Source of the DNA: Methylobacter sp. BlB1
GTDB taxonomy: Bacteria; Pseudomonadota; Gammaproteobacteria; Methylococcales; Methylomonadaceae
Reading direction: 5' to 3'
NCBI RefSeq assembly: GCF_015476545.1
Contig: NZ_JADMKV010000012.1
Location: 25,347 to 89,346, forward strand
DNA length: 64,000 bases
Shown here: piece after piece, positions 55,080-63,507 of the stretch
Numbering within the stretch: the first letter of the stretch is position 1
Layout of the letters: each line of letters opens with the position of its first letter
The notes under the pieces: model-generated
What the model was told of the DNA's origin: nothing
Databases searched by the model: none
Seen by the model: only the letters and a program-made list of their open reading frames with translations
Position numbers and translations under genes: made by a program

Positions 55080-56495
55080 GTGAACAGCACTCATAAATTC
55101 GGAATTATCCGCCCTCATAGCAATAAGTTAATAGCATTGGCGCGATTGCTGGACGTTATTGTTATTGGATTGACTTTATGGGCCATTCTTGATCTCAACG
55201 CTACTGAGTGGGACCGCAAGCAAACTTGGTGGCTTCTGATTTCGATCGTAGTTTTCGGTATCTTTGCAGAATTCAATGAGTTGTATCGGCAAAGCCGAGG
55301 GCTATCTATCCACATTGAAATAAAGCGTATTCTTTTTTCATGGTTCTGGGTATTGGTTGTAATAATGGGGATTGATCAGGCTTACCCCTTGGTGGATCCT
55401 GTTTACAGATATTATTTTTGGATGTGGATTGGGGCGGTGCCTGTGGAGATAGTCTCCTGGCACATTATCGTCAGCAGTATTGCCGGCATAATCAGAAAAA
55501 AGGGAAGAAATACCCGCCGAGCAGCGATTGTCGGAGCAAACCGGTTAGGTGTTGAGTTAAAAAATATATTTGCCGAAGAAGAATCGATGGGGCTGCATTT
55601 TGTCGGCTTTTATGATGATGAGCAGGAAATAGAAATTGATGGAGGCGCCTTAGCCGAAAATAAATTGAAAGGTAATTTTCAACAATTAATTAAAGATGCC
55701 AAAGGCGGAGCTATTGATATTGTTTATATTACACTTCCCTTGCGGACAGAGCTAAAAATTAAAGAATTGATAGAGCAATTATCGGATTCGACTGTTTCAG
55801 TTTATTATGTCCCTGATTTATTTGTGTTCGATCTGTTAAGATCCAGTTTGCATCATATAAAAGGTATACCTGTCATAAGTATTCGTGATACCCCTTTTTA
55901 CGGGGTTGATGGCGTTATAAAAAGAGCCTTTGATATAGTGGTCAGTCTGATTATTCTAATATTAATTGCAATTCCGTTACTAATTATTAGCGCTAGTGTC
56001 AGAATAAGCTCGCCTGGAGCGGTGATATTCAAACAGCGTCGATACGGCATTGGAGGCGAGGAAATAGTCGTTTGGAAATTCAGAACGATGACTGTCAGCG
56101 AAGACGACAACAATATTAAACAAGCTCGAAAGAATGATCCCAGAGTAACAAGACTGGGCGCTTTCTTAAGACGTACATCACTGGATGAATTGCCCCAATT
56201 TATTAATGTTTTACAGGGGAAAATGTCAATCGTTGGTCCCAGGCCCCATGCGGTAGCGCATAATGAATGGTATCGCGGACAAATAAAAGGCTACATGCTC
56301 AGGCATATAGTAAAACCGGGGATAACCGGATACGCGCAGATAAACGGTTATCGGGGAGAAACGGATACCTTAGACAAAATGGAAAAAAGAATACAATATG
56401 ATCTGGCCTATATAAGAAACTGGTCTTTGTGGCTGGATATTAAAATTGTAATACTGACTGTCTTTAAAGGTTTTTTGGGAGCGAAAGCTTATTAG
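55080..56495 (+). CDS. Undecaprenyl-phosphate sugar-1-phosphate transferase (exopolysaccharide initiation)
   Basis: A 471-residue membrane enzyme of the WcaJ/EpsE type. About four N-terminal transmembrane segments and a Rossmann-like part (RRAAIVGANRLGVELKN) precede one more transmembrane hairpin and the catalytic domain: KRAFDIVVSLIIL, VWKFRTM, RRTSLDELPQFINVLQGKMS, VGPRPHA and KPGITGYAQINGYRGETD. It loads the first sugar phosphate onto the lipid carrier for exopolysaccharide. It starts with GTG. It opens the polysaccharide locus. Confidence 0.92.
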   Translation: MNSTHKFGIIRPHSNKLIALARLLDVIVIGLTLWAILDLNATEWDRKQTWWLLISIVVFGIFAEFNELYRQSRGLSIHIEIKRILFSWFWVLVVIMGIDQAYPLVDPVYRYYFWMWIGAVPVEIVSWHIIVSSIAGIIRKKGRNTRRAAIVGANRLGVELKNIFAEEESMGLHFVGFYDDEQEIEIDGGALAENKLKGNFQQLIKDAKGGAIDIVYITLPLRTELKIKELIEQLSDSTVSVYYVPDLFVFDLLRSSLHHIKGIPVISIRDTPFYGVDGVIKRAFDIVVSLIILILIAIPLLIISASVRISSPGAVIFKQRRYGIGGEEIVVWKFRTMTVSEDDNNIKQARKNDPRVTRLGAFLRRTSLDELPQFINVLQGKMSIVGPRPHAVAHNEWYRGQIKGYMLRHIVKPGITGYAQINGYRGETDTLDKMEKRIQYDLAYIRNWSLWLDIKIVILTVFKGFLGAKAY

Positions 56496-56835
56496 CTCTA
56501 TGGTATAGAATGTTATTTGAAAGATGTAAAAAATTACATAGAAGAAATGTGAAAAATTATATAGACAAATAAGAAGTTTTTTATAGAATAGGGCTCATAA
56601 ACATAACTTAATTGTCTTATTTGCCGTACCGGACGATATAATGTTTTATCGTTATGTAACGTCAAAAACCTTTTTTAAAATACATAGTAATTTTTTGTTC
56701 AAGGTTATATAGATAACTGTTTTTATTATGTTTATCTTCTGGCGCGTTGCAATTGACCGCTGGATGCTATCAACGAATTGGAACGGTAGTTGTTAATTTC
56801 GTGACCAACCGCCCGGTTGGCACGGTTCATGGATG
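56496..56835. other. AT-rich spacer upstream of the riboswitch
   Basis: No gene. It must hold the promoter for the PEP-CTERM-like transcript. A TTGGCACG element at 56817-56824 matches the -24 part of a sigma-54 promoter, but the expected -12 TTGC is not well formed (ATGGA), so this is weak. A 6-bp CCAACC/GGTTGG hairpin overlaps it. Confidence 0.35.
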
Positions 56836-56916
56836 ATAAAGGCTAAACCTGTTGTGAAGCAGGGGCGGAAAACCACGAGTCTTGGTTAGGTGGGTTTGCC
56901 AAGATAGTCGGGCTGC
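56836..56916 (+). promoter_or_regulatory. Cyclic di-GMP-I (GEMM) riboswitch
   Basis: The segment follows the GEMM-I aptamer layout. It has AAAGGCTAAACC, then a stem with a GNRA tetraloop (TGTT-GTGA-AGCA), then GGGGCGGAAAACCACGAGTCT (consensus GGGACGCAAAGCC with its G-rich step), then a second helix and AAGATAGTCGGGCTGC matching the AGATAGCCGGGTTGCC end. It lies 45 bp before the PEP-CTERM-like gene, so c-di-GMP would control its expression. Confidence 0.8.
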
Positions 56917-56961
56917 AAATTATGATACTTAATTTATAATTTGTTGTTTCAGAGGTTATTT

Positions 56962-57507
56962 ATGAAAAAAATATCTTTAGCAGGTCTGTTGTTCCTGTTT
57001 TCAATTTCAAATGCAAATGCAGCATTATTGAATATTGGATTCGAAACGGGAGATTTTTCTGATTGGACTTTAGTAGGAACGGGATCTGTCAAAAATGATT
57101 CTGATCATCCTGAAGGTCAGTATTATGGCTCAATTACAGGCAATAGCTCCTTAATACAATCCACAGATTTCTTTGGTGGAGAAACTATTGAATTTATGTG
57201 GAAATTTGTAGCAAATGATTATTTGCCATACAATGATTTCGCATTTTTCGTAGGCGATCAATATTTTAAATTATCTGATGTCGCCACAGTTGGTGATTAT
57301 GGCAACAGCGGATGGAATAAATTTTCATACACAGTTGCAGAGACTTATTTCGGTCCTGTAATATTCGGCATAGCTAATGTTGGCGACTCTGGATTGTCTT
57401 CCGAATTAAAACTTGATGCCGTTTCTGCGGTGCCTGTGCCAGCTGCTATTTGGTTGTTCGGTTCTGCAATCATGGGTTTAGTCGGGTTTTCACGTCGCAA
57501 AAGCTAA
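56962..57507 (+). CDS. PEP-CTERM-type sorted exported protein
   Basis: A 181-residue protein with a signal peptide (about residues 1-20) and a C-terminal sorting tail: VPVPAAIWLFGSAIMGLVGF followed by SRRKS, the VPxPA form of PEP-CTERM, which an exosortase recognises. The body, with GFETGDFSDWTLVGTG and acidic beta-rich sequence, suggests a surface or matrix protein. It starts at 56962 after GAGG. It is directly downstream of the riboswitch and ends in a terminator, so it is controlled separately from the neighbours. Confidence 0.88.
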   Translation: MKKISLAGLLFLFSISNANAALLNIGFETGDFSDWTLVGTGSVKNDSDHPEGQYYGSITGNSSLIQSTDFFGGETIEFMWKFVANDYLPYNDFAFFVGDQYFKLSDVATVGDYGNSGWNKFSYTVAETYFGPVIFGIANVGDSGLSSELKLDAVSAVPVPAAIWLFGSAIMGLVGFSRRKS

Positions 57508-57554
57508 TTCAGCACAATCTGTTGCATAAGGAAATTAATTTTTCCATTATACTG

Positions 57555-57580
57555 AAAGGGGCTCAGTGCCCCTTTTTTTA
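57555..57580 (+). terminator. Rho-independent terminator after the PEP-CTERM gene
   Basis: AAAGGGGC (57555-57562) pairs with GCCCCTTT (57568-57575) around TCAGT and is followed by a T run. Confidence 0.9.
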
Positions 57581-57606
57581 ATTTCACAGAATAGTAGTAA
57601 AAAATT

Positions 57607-58161
57607 ATGTTATTTTTTATGAGAATTTTTTTGTTGTTGGCAGTTTCCATTTTTTTTCAGACTGTGCATGCGGACTCTAACCAATATACGGTTAATTCCG
57701 GTGACATCCTTGATATCTCGGTCTGGAATGAAGAAGCCTTGCAAAAGGAAGTGCGGGTTTTACCCGATGGCAGCATAAGTTTTCCGCTAGCGGGAAGTAT
57801 TTCAGTCGCCGGCAAATCGATAAGCCAGATACAGGCTATTTTGAAAGAAAGGCTCGCAGAGTTTATTGCCGATCCAGTAGTCAATATCTCGGTCAAGTCA
57901 GCTGAAGGTAATTCCATCTATGTCATCGGCCAAGTGAAAAAACCGGGCCAGTTCGTTATGTATCAGCCGATGGATGTTATGCAGATGTTGAGTCTTGCTG
58001 GCGGCCTGACAGCGTTTGCGAAGGCTAACGATATTGTCATTCTACGCCGTAATGGCGACAAATCCGAATCGATCGCATTTAAATACGGCGAAGTAGAAGA
58101 TGGCGACAAATTGGAAAACAACCACTTGTTGCGGAGTGGCGATGTAATTGTAGTGCCGTGA
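57607..58161 (+). CDS. Polysaccharide export protein (Wza/outer-membrane auxiliary type)
   Basis: A 184-residue periplasmic protein with a signal peptide (about residues 1-22, ending VHADSNQ). The poly-export domain starts YTVNSGDILDISVWNEEALQKEVRVL-like, with LPDGSISFPLAGSISVAGKS, and a SLBB domain follows (IYVIGQVKKPGQFVMYQPMDVMQMLSLAGG). It would form the export channel of the exopolysaccharide. It lies 30 bp before the barrel gene. Confidence 0.9.
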   Translation: MLFFMRIFLLLAVSIFFQTVHADSNQYTVNSGDILDISVWNEEALQKEVRVLPDGSISFPLAGSISVAGKSISQIQAILKERLAEFIADPVVNISVKSAEGNSIYVIGQVKKPGQFVMYQPMDVMQMLSLAGGLTAFAKANDIVILRRNGDKSESIAFKYGEVEDGDKLENNHLLRSGDVIVVP

Positions 58162-58191
58162 CCGCGCTCTGTTTAAGAGTATATTGAGCAC

Positions 58192-59445
58192 ATGAAAACC
58201 ATATCTCAACAAGAGGGAAGAAAATGTCGCGGTTATCGCAAAAGGATTGCGCTGATTGTTGGCGCGAGCGTTTTCTGTTCCAGTCTTGATGCCGCAGAAT
58301 GGATCGTTGATGGCATTGTTAATCAGTCGTTATCTTATAACGACAATGTCCGGATGTTACCCGAAAATCCGGAAGGGTCCCTCGTTTATTATTTAACGCC
58401 TACGCTGAATTTTGCCCGTAAGACAGAAGCGTGGGATGTGCAAGGTAGAGCCAGTTATGGTGTCCAGCATTATACTGACATAGAAGAACTCGATCAGAAT
58501 CCACAGGACTATGGCTTAAGCACCGAGTACAGGACCGAACGCAGCCTTACGGGGTTAAGTGCGAGTTATTCTGTCGTGCCCAGCCAGAATTTTGCAGAGC
58601 AGGACACTGGTAATTTTGCAACCAATGCAAGACGCAACAACCTGACAGTCACGCCGACTTATTCTTACAGATTCACGGAGCTGGACAGCCTGATCAGTTC
58701 AGCGACCTACTCAAAATCAACCTATTCCAACCCCGGTTCTGGTGATAACGACACTGTCATTAATAATTTTAATGACAACGAAGTTAAGTCGATTAATGTG
58801 GGCTGGCAACGGCAGTGGAGTGAATTATTTTCGCAGTCCATTTCCGCATTTTATTCGAATTACAACTCGACAGGGCAAATAAACTCGGAAAGCAACAGCT
58901 ATGGGATAAACCTGACATCGTCCTATCAATTATCGGAAGAATGGCAATTCAACGGCACCATCGGCGGACGAATCACGGACACAAACATAGATACAGTAAT
59001 CATTCCCGGGCTATTGACGGCGACAAATCAGGATACATCGGCAGGTTTCCTGACAGATATCGGTGTGCACTACAAAGGAGAAAGTCTGTCGTCAGATTTC
59101 GGCTTAAGCCGATCGTTGGTTCCTTCAGGCCAAGGGCAATTAACCGAGCAAACCCTGATCAGCCTTGATTTTTTATATCAAATAACCGAAAGGTTTTCCA
59201 GCGGGTTGACAACCAGTTATCGCGAGACGGATTCAGTCAGTGGTATTAATGGCGGATTTGGGCAGAGCCGAACAAATATATGGGTTTCGCCTAATATTAA
59301 CTGGGAATTGACCCAGGATTGGTTATTATCGGCATCTTACGCCTACAGAAACCAGGACAGAAAAAACCCGGACAGAACAGCGGACTCAAATATATTCATG
59401 TTGACCATTAATTACAACTGGCCCGGTTTAAGTATTTCAAGATAG
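58192..59445 (+). CDS. Exopolysaccharide-associated outer-membrane beta-barrel protein
   Basis: A 417-residue protein with an N-terminal basic stretch, a signal peptide ending near residue 36 (SSLDAAEW), and then alternating beta-strand sequence rich in Tyr, Ser and Asn (NQSLSYNDNVRM, YKGESLSSDFGLSRSLVPSG, YAYRNQDRKNPD). This fits the EpsL/PEP-CTERM-system outer-membrane barrel type (TIGR03016-like). It should sit in the outer membrane and support polysaccharide secretion. It is followed by the chain-length gene after 8 bp. Confidence 0.78.
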   Translation: MKTISQQEGRKCRGYRKRIALIVGASVFCSSLDAAEWIVDGIVNQSLSYNDNVRMLPENPEGSLVYYLTPTLNFARKTEAWDVQGRASYGVQHYTDIEELDQNPQDYGLSTEYRTERSLTGLSASYSVVPSQNFAEQDTGNFATNARRNNLTVTPTYSYRFTELDSLISSATYSKSTYSNPGSGDNDTVINNFNDNEVKSINVGWQRQWSELFSQSISAFYSNYNSTGQINSESNSYGINLTSSYQLSEEWQFNGTIGGRITDTNIDTVIIPGLLTATNQDTSAGFLTDIGVHYKGESLSSDFGLSRSLVPSGQGQLTEQTLISLDFLYQITERFSSGLTTSYRETDSVSGINGGFGQSRTNIWVSPNINWELTQDWLLSASYAYRNQDRKNPDRTADSNIFMLTINYNWPGLSISR

Positions 59446-59453
59446 AGACTGTA

Positions 59454-61169
59454 ATGGAAGAAAACGTTAAAACCCTGAAAGATTACCTGCAAATAGCGCG
59501 TAGACGAAAGTACCTGATTGCCGCCTCTGCGCTTTTATTATTGGTTGCCAGCATTGCGGTCGCGTTGATTTTACCTCCGGTTTATCAATCTCAGGCCACC
59601 ATTCTGATTGAACAGCAGCAAATTCCAACCGATCTGGTTAAATCAACAGTCACCAGTTATGCGGATGAGCGTATCAGCCTGATTCAGCAGCGGGTCATGA
59701 CGACCGATAATCTGACAAAAATAATTGACAAATTTAACCTGTATCACGAGCAAAAGGAAAAATTGACGCCAGCAGAACTGGCTGAACAATTTCGGATGAA
59801 CGCTCATCTGGAACTTGTGAATGCCGACGTAATCAGCCAAGGGAGGCACAGCAAGGCGACACTCGCATTCAAATTGTTGTTTGATGATAAAGATCCATTG
59901 CTGGCACAAAAAGTAACCAATGAACTGGTTACCCTGTTTTTAAATGAAAACGTCCGCAACCGGACTGAGCGGGCTGAAGAAACAACCGTGTTTCTGGAAG
60001 CAGAGGCGCAGAAGTTTAAAATTGATATTCAGAAAATTGAGAATGAACTGGCTGAATATAAAGAAAAATACAGAGATAGCTTGCCCGAGCTATTACCTGT
60101 CAATTTATCAGCGGTCAGCCGTATCGAAAGTGAAATTCAGCAATTGGACTTGCGGGAAAAGATGCTTGATGAACGGAAAATCAGCTTAAGATCGCAAATG
60201 GCTGTAGCCGGTCAAAATTCGCTTGCATCAACCTCCGATGGAAGCGCACCGAGATCACTCGCTGAATTAAAACTGGAACAGGCACGCCTACTAAGCAAGT
60301 ATTCGGCCACTCATCCGGATGTCATGCGGGTTAAACGGCAAGTCGAGATACTTGAATCAGGACAAAACCCTGAGCAGTCAGAGGCAGATAGCAAATTGCA
60401 GGAAGCGAAACAGGAACTGGCGAAATTACGTCAGCAATATTCCGATAATCATCCTGATGTCAAGGTTGCTCAGCGCAAAGTTGCCGAGTTGACAGGCGCG
60501 CAGAGTCCATCCGCTGCAAAAAAGCCGGCGAATCAAACTATTAGTGATCCAACGCTTTTGCAAATTAAGAGTGAAATTGATGTCGCCGAGGTTGAGCTGG
60601 CAAACATCAGAATACACCGGGCCGAATTGCAGGAAAAATTAAAAGCGTTGGAAGTCAACATATCACAAACTCATCAGGTTGAGCGCGGTTATTATGAATT
60701 GATGAGAGATCTGGATAACAACAAGGCTAAATACAATGAACTCAAGGCAAAACAGCTTGAGGCCAAATTGGCGCAGACGCTGGAAGAAGAGCAAAAGGCT
60801 GAAAAATTCAGCTTGATAGAGCCGCCGCTTCTGCCTAACAAACCTATTAAACCTAATCGGTTGAAACTATTATTCATAGGTTTTATAGCTTCGATAGGGG
60901 GCGGTTTTGGAGCGGGTCTTTTGAGAGAAATGATGGACGATAGCATCAGAGGCCACCGTTCCTTGGCGCATATTGTCGGTGCGGAACCACTAGTCGTGGT
61001 GCCCTATATTAAAAGTCAGGAAGACATCGATCGAACCAGAAGAAACATTATCAATTTCAGCATAATAGCAGGCGTATTGCTGCTAGGCATGATAGTATCA
61101 GTACACATGCTTTATATGCCGCTTGATATTTTATGGTACAAAACCTGGAACCGCTTGGGGCTTATATAA
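59454..61169 (+). CDS. Polysaccharide chain-length determinant (Wzz/GNVR type)
   Basis: A 571-residue co-polymerase. It has an N-terminal transmembrane segment (about 19-38), a long periplasmic coiled coil, and C-terminal transmembrane segments (about 467-485 and 535-555) around a cytosolic loop. The coiled coil contains a twice-repeated motif, YSATHPDVMRVKRQVEIL and YSDNHPDVKVAQRKVAEL, about 55 residues apart. It would set polymer length together with the kinase encoded downstream. Confidence 0.87.
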   Translation: MEENVKTLKDYLQIARRRKYLIAASALLLLVASIAVALILPPVYQSQATILIEQQQIPTDLVKSTVTSYADERISLIQQRVMTTDNLTKIIDKFNLYHEQKEKLTPAELAEQFRMNAHLELVNADVISQGRHSKATLAFKLLFDDKDPLLAQKVTNELVTLFLNENVRNRTERAEETTVFLEAEAQKFKIDIQKIENELAEYKEKYRDSLPELLPVNLSAVSRIESEIQQLDLREKMLDERKISLRSQMAVAGQNSLASTSDGSAPRSLAELKLEQARLLSKYSATHPDVMRVKRQVEILESGQNPEQSEADSKLQEAKQELAKLRQQYSDNHPDVKVAQRKVAELTGAQSPSAAKKPANQTISDPTLLQIKSEIDVAEVELANIRIHRAELQEKLKALEVNISQTHQVERGYYELMRDLDNNKAKYNELKAKQLEAKLAQTLEEEQKAEKFSLIEPPLLPNKPIKPNRLKLLFIGFIASIGGGFGAGLLREMMDDSIRGHRSLAHIVGAEPLVVVPYIKSQEDIDRTRRNIINFSIIAGVLLLGMIVSVHMLYMPLDILWYKTWNRLGLI

Positions 61170-61250
61170 TCACTGGCGTTACGCATCAGTTGAATTGAGA
61201 CGGATTTAAAAAGTATCGCCAGCGCGAAAGGTTGTTTGAATTCAACTGTA

Positions 61251-61270
61251 GGGTCGAATTAATTCGACCC
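61251..61270. repeat. 20-bp perfect palindrome
   Basis: GGGTCGAATTAATTCGACCC is its own reverse complement. A degenerate copy lies at about 61691-61707. It could be a hairpin or an operator. Confidence 0.8.
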
Positions 61271-61470
61271 GAAACGCTTCCACGAGCTATGGGCATTAAT
61301 AAATAGTGCGAATACCCGCAAGGGGCACAAGTAAATTCGCACCTACGCGTACGCATCACTATTCATGCGACGAGTTCTGCTGTGAGATCGGTCTCACAAC
61401 CTGTCGTCAGCGCGCAGCCAGAATAAAATAAAGCCCATGCGTAACATCGGTAAATTATTATGGTGATTTG

Positions 61471-61507
61471 ATAACTGATTATATGGTTGGAATTTATAAT
61501 CAGTTAT
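61471..61507. repeat. 13-bp perfect inverted repeat
   Basis: ATAACTGATTATA (61471-61483) and TATAATCAGTTAT (61495-61507) are exact complements around an 11-bp loop; no T tract follows. Confidence 0.75.
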
Positions 61508-61947
61508 TTAAATAAAAAACGTTTAAAAAGCTTTTAACAATAAAAAATTACAATAATTATCCGGCGTAGAATATTTAGGGAAGATAAGGAGCAATACTGT
61601 TTTAACTGATATTATACGTTTAGTTGAATTTATATCGGCTTAATAAGTGCCGCTGACACCATGATTATTCAAATTGGACCACTAAATGTAAGGTCGAATT
61701 TACTCGACCGAGACAGCATGGAATATCTGCACTAGTTAGGTAGTGTAAGTGAATCCGCATACACTCGAACACCTGTATCGTCTTTGGCAAGGAAAGATTC
61801 AAAAGCTGCGGTAAGCGCTCAAAGAAACAAGCAAGATAAAAGCAGCACAAGTTCAGGGTATCAGTGCTTAAGCCTATTATCTAAGGCTTTTTATAGCGAT
61901 AAAAGAAGCTACACTTATGTAATTACATCTATATTCTCAAGCATAAT

Positions 61948-62883
61948 ATGAGCATGGATGTAGAATTCCAGAATAAACGAGCAAACAGTGAACATGGGGC
62001 AATAAAGTTGGAACACATACAGCAAGCTTTAGATAAATATAGAAAATCTAAACAACCCGAGGCCAAGGTCGCCACTCAGAAAACAAAAAAGTTTCCCGAT
62101 GAGCAAGCCATTGTCTATGCTAAAACCAAAGTACATGCTGCCAATCAGGAAGTGTTGAAAGAGCGCAGAGTAGTCTCCATGCTGAAACATGATCCGGTAG
62201 CGGAAGTGTTTCGGATGCTGCGCACAAAAGTCCTCAAACAATTGCGGGAAAACAACTGGAACAGTTTTGCCATAACTGCTCCGACGCAAGGTGCAGGAAA
62301 ATCGATGATTGCCGCTAATCTAGCTATCGCAATGTCTATGGAAGTCAATCAGACAGTCTTGCTTGTCGATCTCGATTTACGATTTCCAAAAATTCACTGG
62401 TATTTCGATCTGCAAGTCGAGCAGGGCCTGAGCGATTACCTCACGTCCGATATACCCTTATCCGATATTCTGGTCAATCCAGAAGGCTACTGGTTGAGTG
62501 GTATTAAGAACTTAGAAAACGATATACCCTTATCCGATATCCTGGTTAATCCTGGATTTGAGCGTTTAGTACTGCTGCCAGGCAAAGGCCAGGTGACAGG
62601 ATCTTCGGAAATGTTGTCCGGCCCCAGAATGAAGAGTCTGATCAACGATATAAAAAACCACTACGAATCACGAATTATAATATTTGATTTGCCGCCCGTC
62701 CTGGTCACTGATGATGTTTTGGTCAGCATGGACTATTTCGATGCGGCATTACTTGTGGTTGAAGAGGGCGGTAATACACCCGAAGAAGTCACGAAAGCAT
62801 TACGGATGCTATCTGGCACTCAATTGTTGGGAACGGTATTAAATAAATCGGAAACCATGCCAGATCATCAGGGGTATTATTAA
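61948..62883 (+). CDS. Exopolysaccharide tyrosine autokinase-like ATPase (Wzc/CpsD type)
   Basis: A 311-residue BY-kinase-like ATPase. A charged helical N-terminus (about 1-85) precedes FRMLRTKVLKQL, Walker A APTQGAGKSMI (Lys118), Walker A' VLLVDLDLRFPK and IIIFDLPPVLVTDD (Walker B). The C-terminus ends QGYY, with few tyrosines compared with classical clusters. It would regulate polymer length by phosphorylation cycles with the GNVR protein. A 24-residue stretch is duplicated in frame: DIPLSDILVNP occurs at residues 168 and 192, from a 72-bp tandem duplication at 62449-62592. Confidence 0.87.
   Translation: MSMDVEFQNKRANSEHGAIKLEHIQQALDKYRKSKQPEAKVATQKTKKFPDEQAIVYAKTKVHAANQEVLKERRVVSMLKHDPVAEVFRMLRTKVLKQLRENNWNSFAITAPTQGAGKSMIAANLAIAMSMEVNQTVLLVDLDLRFPKIHWYFDLQVEQGLSDYLTSDIPLSDILVNPEGYWLSGIKNLENDIPLSDILVNPGFERLVLLPGKGQVTGSSEMLSGPRMKSLINDIKNHYESRIIIFDLPPVLVTDDVLVSMDYFDAALLVVEEGGNTPEEVTKALRMLSGTQLLGTVLNKSETMPDHQGYY
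62449..62592. repeat. 72-bp imperfect tandem duplication inside the kinase gene
   Basis: GATATACCCTTATCCGATAT begins at 62449 and at 62521, offset exactly 72 bp, so the reading frame is kept. The first about 30 bp of each unit differ by only a few substitutions; the rest has diverged. Confidence 0.75.
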
Positions 62884-62888
62884 CTAGT

Positions 62889-62918
62889 ATTGAGCAGTAA
62901 ATTTATTTACTGCTCAAT
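62889..62918 (+). terminator. Hairpin terminator after the kinase gene
   Basis: ATTGAGCAGTAAA pairs with TTTACTGCTCAAT (13 bp, 4-nt loop) just after the stop codon. A T-rich stretch follows about 15 bp later. Confidence 0.55.
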
Positions 62919-63507
62919 GTATTGTGGGGCTGAATTTTTTTAAATGCTTTTTATTTTGGCATTTTTATTCAAGGCACTTTTAGTGATCATTCACAGACGA
63001 ATAAATTTGACATTCTATAAACCTGTGAAGCGGTGAAAGACAAGCTATAGGCGTCTATCATTAGTATTCAGTCAACCCTGAGTTGACAGGTAAAAGCAAA
63101 TCCGTTCATCCTGCCCCTTCGGCTACGCTCAGGACTAAAGGCTTTGTCGAAGGATGAGCGGATTTACGCCAAGTATATTTATCCGACATATCAATAATGA
63201 CTGAGTACTAGTTATTAAGAGCAAGTTACAGTTTCCATAAAATAGTTATTATTAGTAAGGTTTCTTTAAAACAGTAATAGATATAAGTTTTAAATTTACT
63301 ATGTTGGTATTCAATAGTTGAATTTTCATAGTTAGTGATGTTTCTGGCAGTTTTGATGTAGTTGAGTAAATTTATGGAAAAATTTTAGTTTTCTCTTACG
63401 GGATTGTTTGATAGCCACTGATGCTTCTATGACGCACTCAGTGTATGTGAATATTGAAAATATTCGTTTTTGGAAATATTAAAATTAAATTGAGTTGCTC
63501 TAGGATA
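62919..63507. other. Gene-free spacer containing repeat copy 2
   Basis: Apart from the family C repeat this 589-bp stretch is AT-rich with no recognised gene; it must contain the promoter of the beta-helix gene. Confidence 0.5.
63072..63211. repeat. Family C repeat, copy 2
   Basis: Shares TCAA..., AAATCCGTTC, GTCGAAGGATGAGCGGATTT with ACGCCAAG after it, ACATATCAATA and GACTGAGTACTAGT with 54053-54141, plus an extra CCTTCGGCTACGCTCAGGAC segment. Confidence 0.85.

Larger units (their letters stand above)
61170..61947. other. Gene-free region rich in inverted repeats
   Basis: This 778-bp gap splits the exopolysaccharide genes. It holds a 20-bp perfect palindrome (61251-61270), a related GTCGAATTTACTCGACC near 61693, and a 13-bp inverted repeat (61471-61507). 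No credible gene was found. Confidence 0.6.

Noticed and set aside
56817..56833. Possible sigma-54 promoter before the riboswitch
   Set aside because: The -24 half (TTGGCACG) is good but the -12 half lacks TTGC, and the predicted start would fall inside the aptamer.
61665..61850. 61-codon minus-strand frame in the repeat-rich gap
   Set aside because: It overlaps the degenerate palindrome and has no protein-like pattern.
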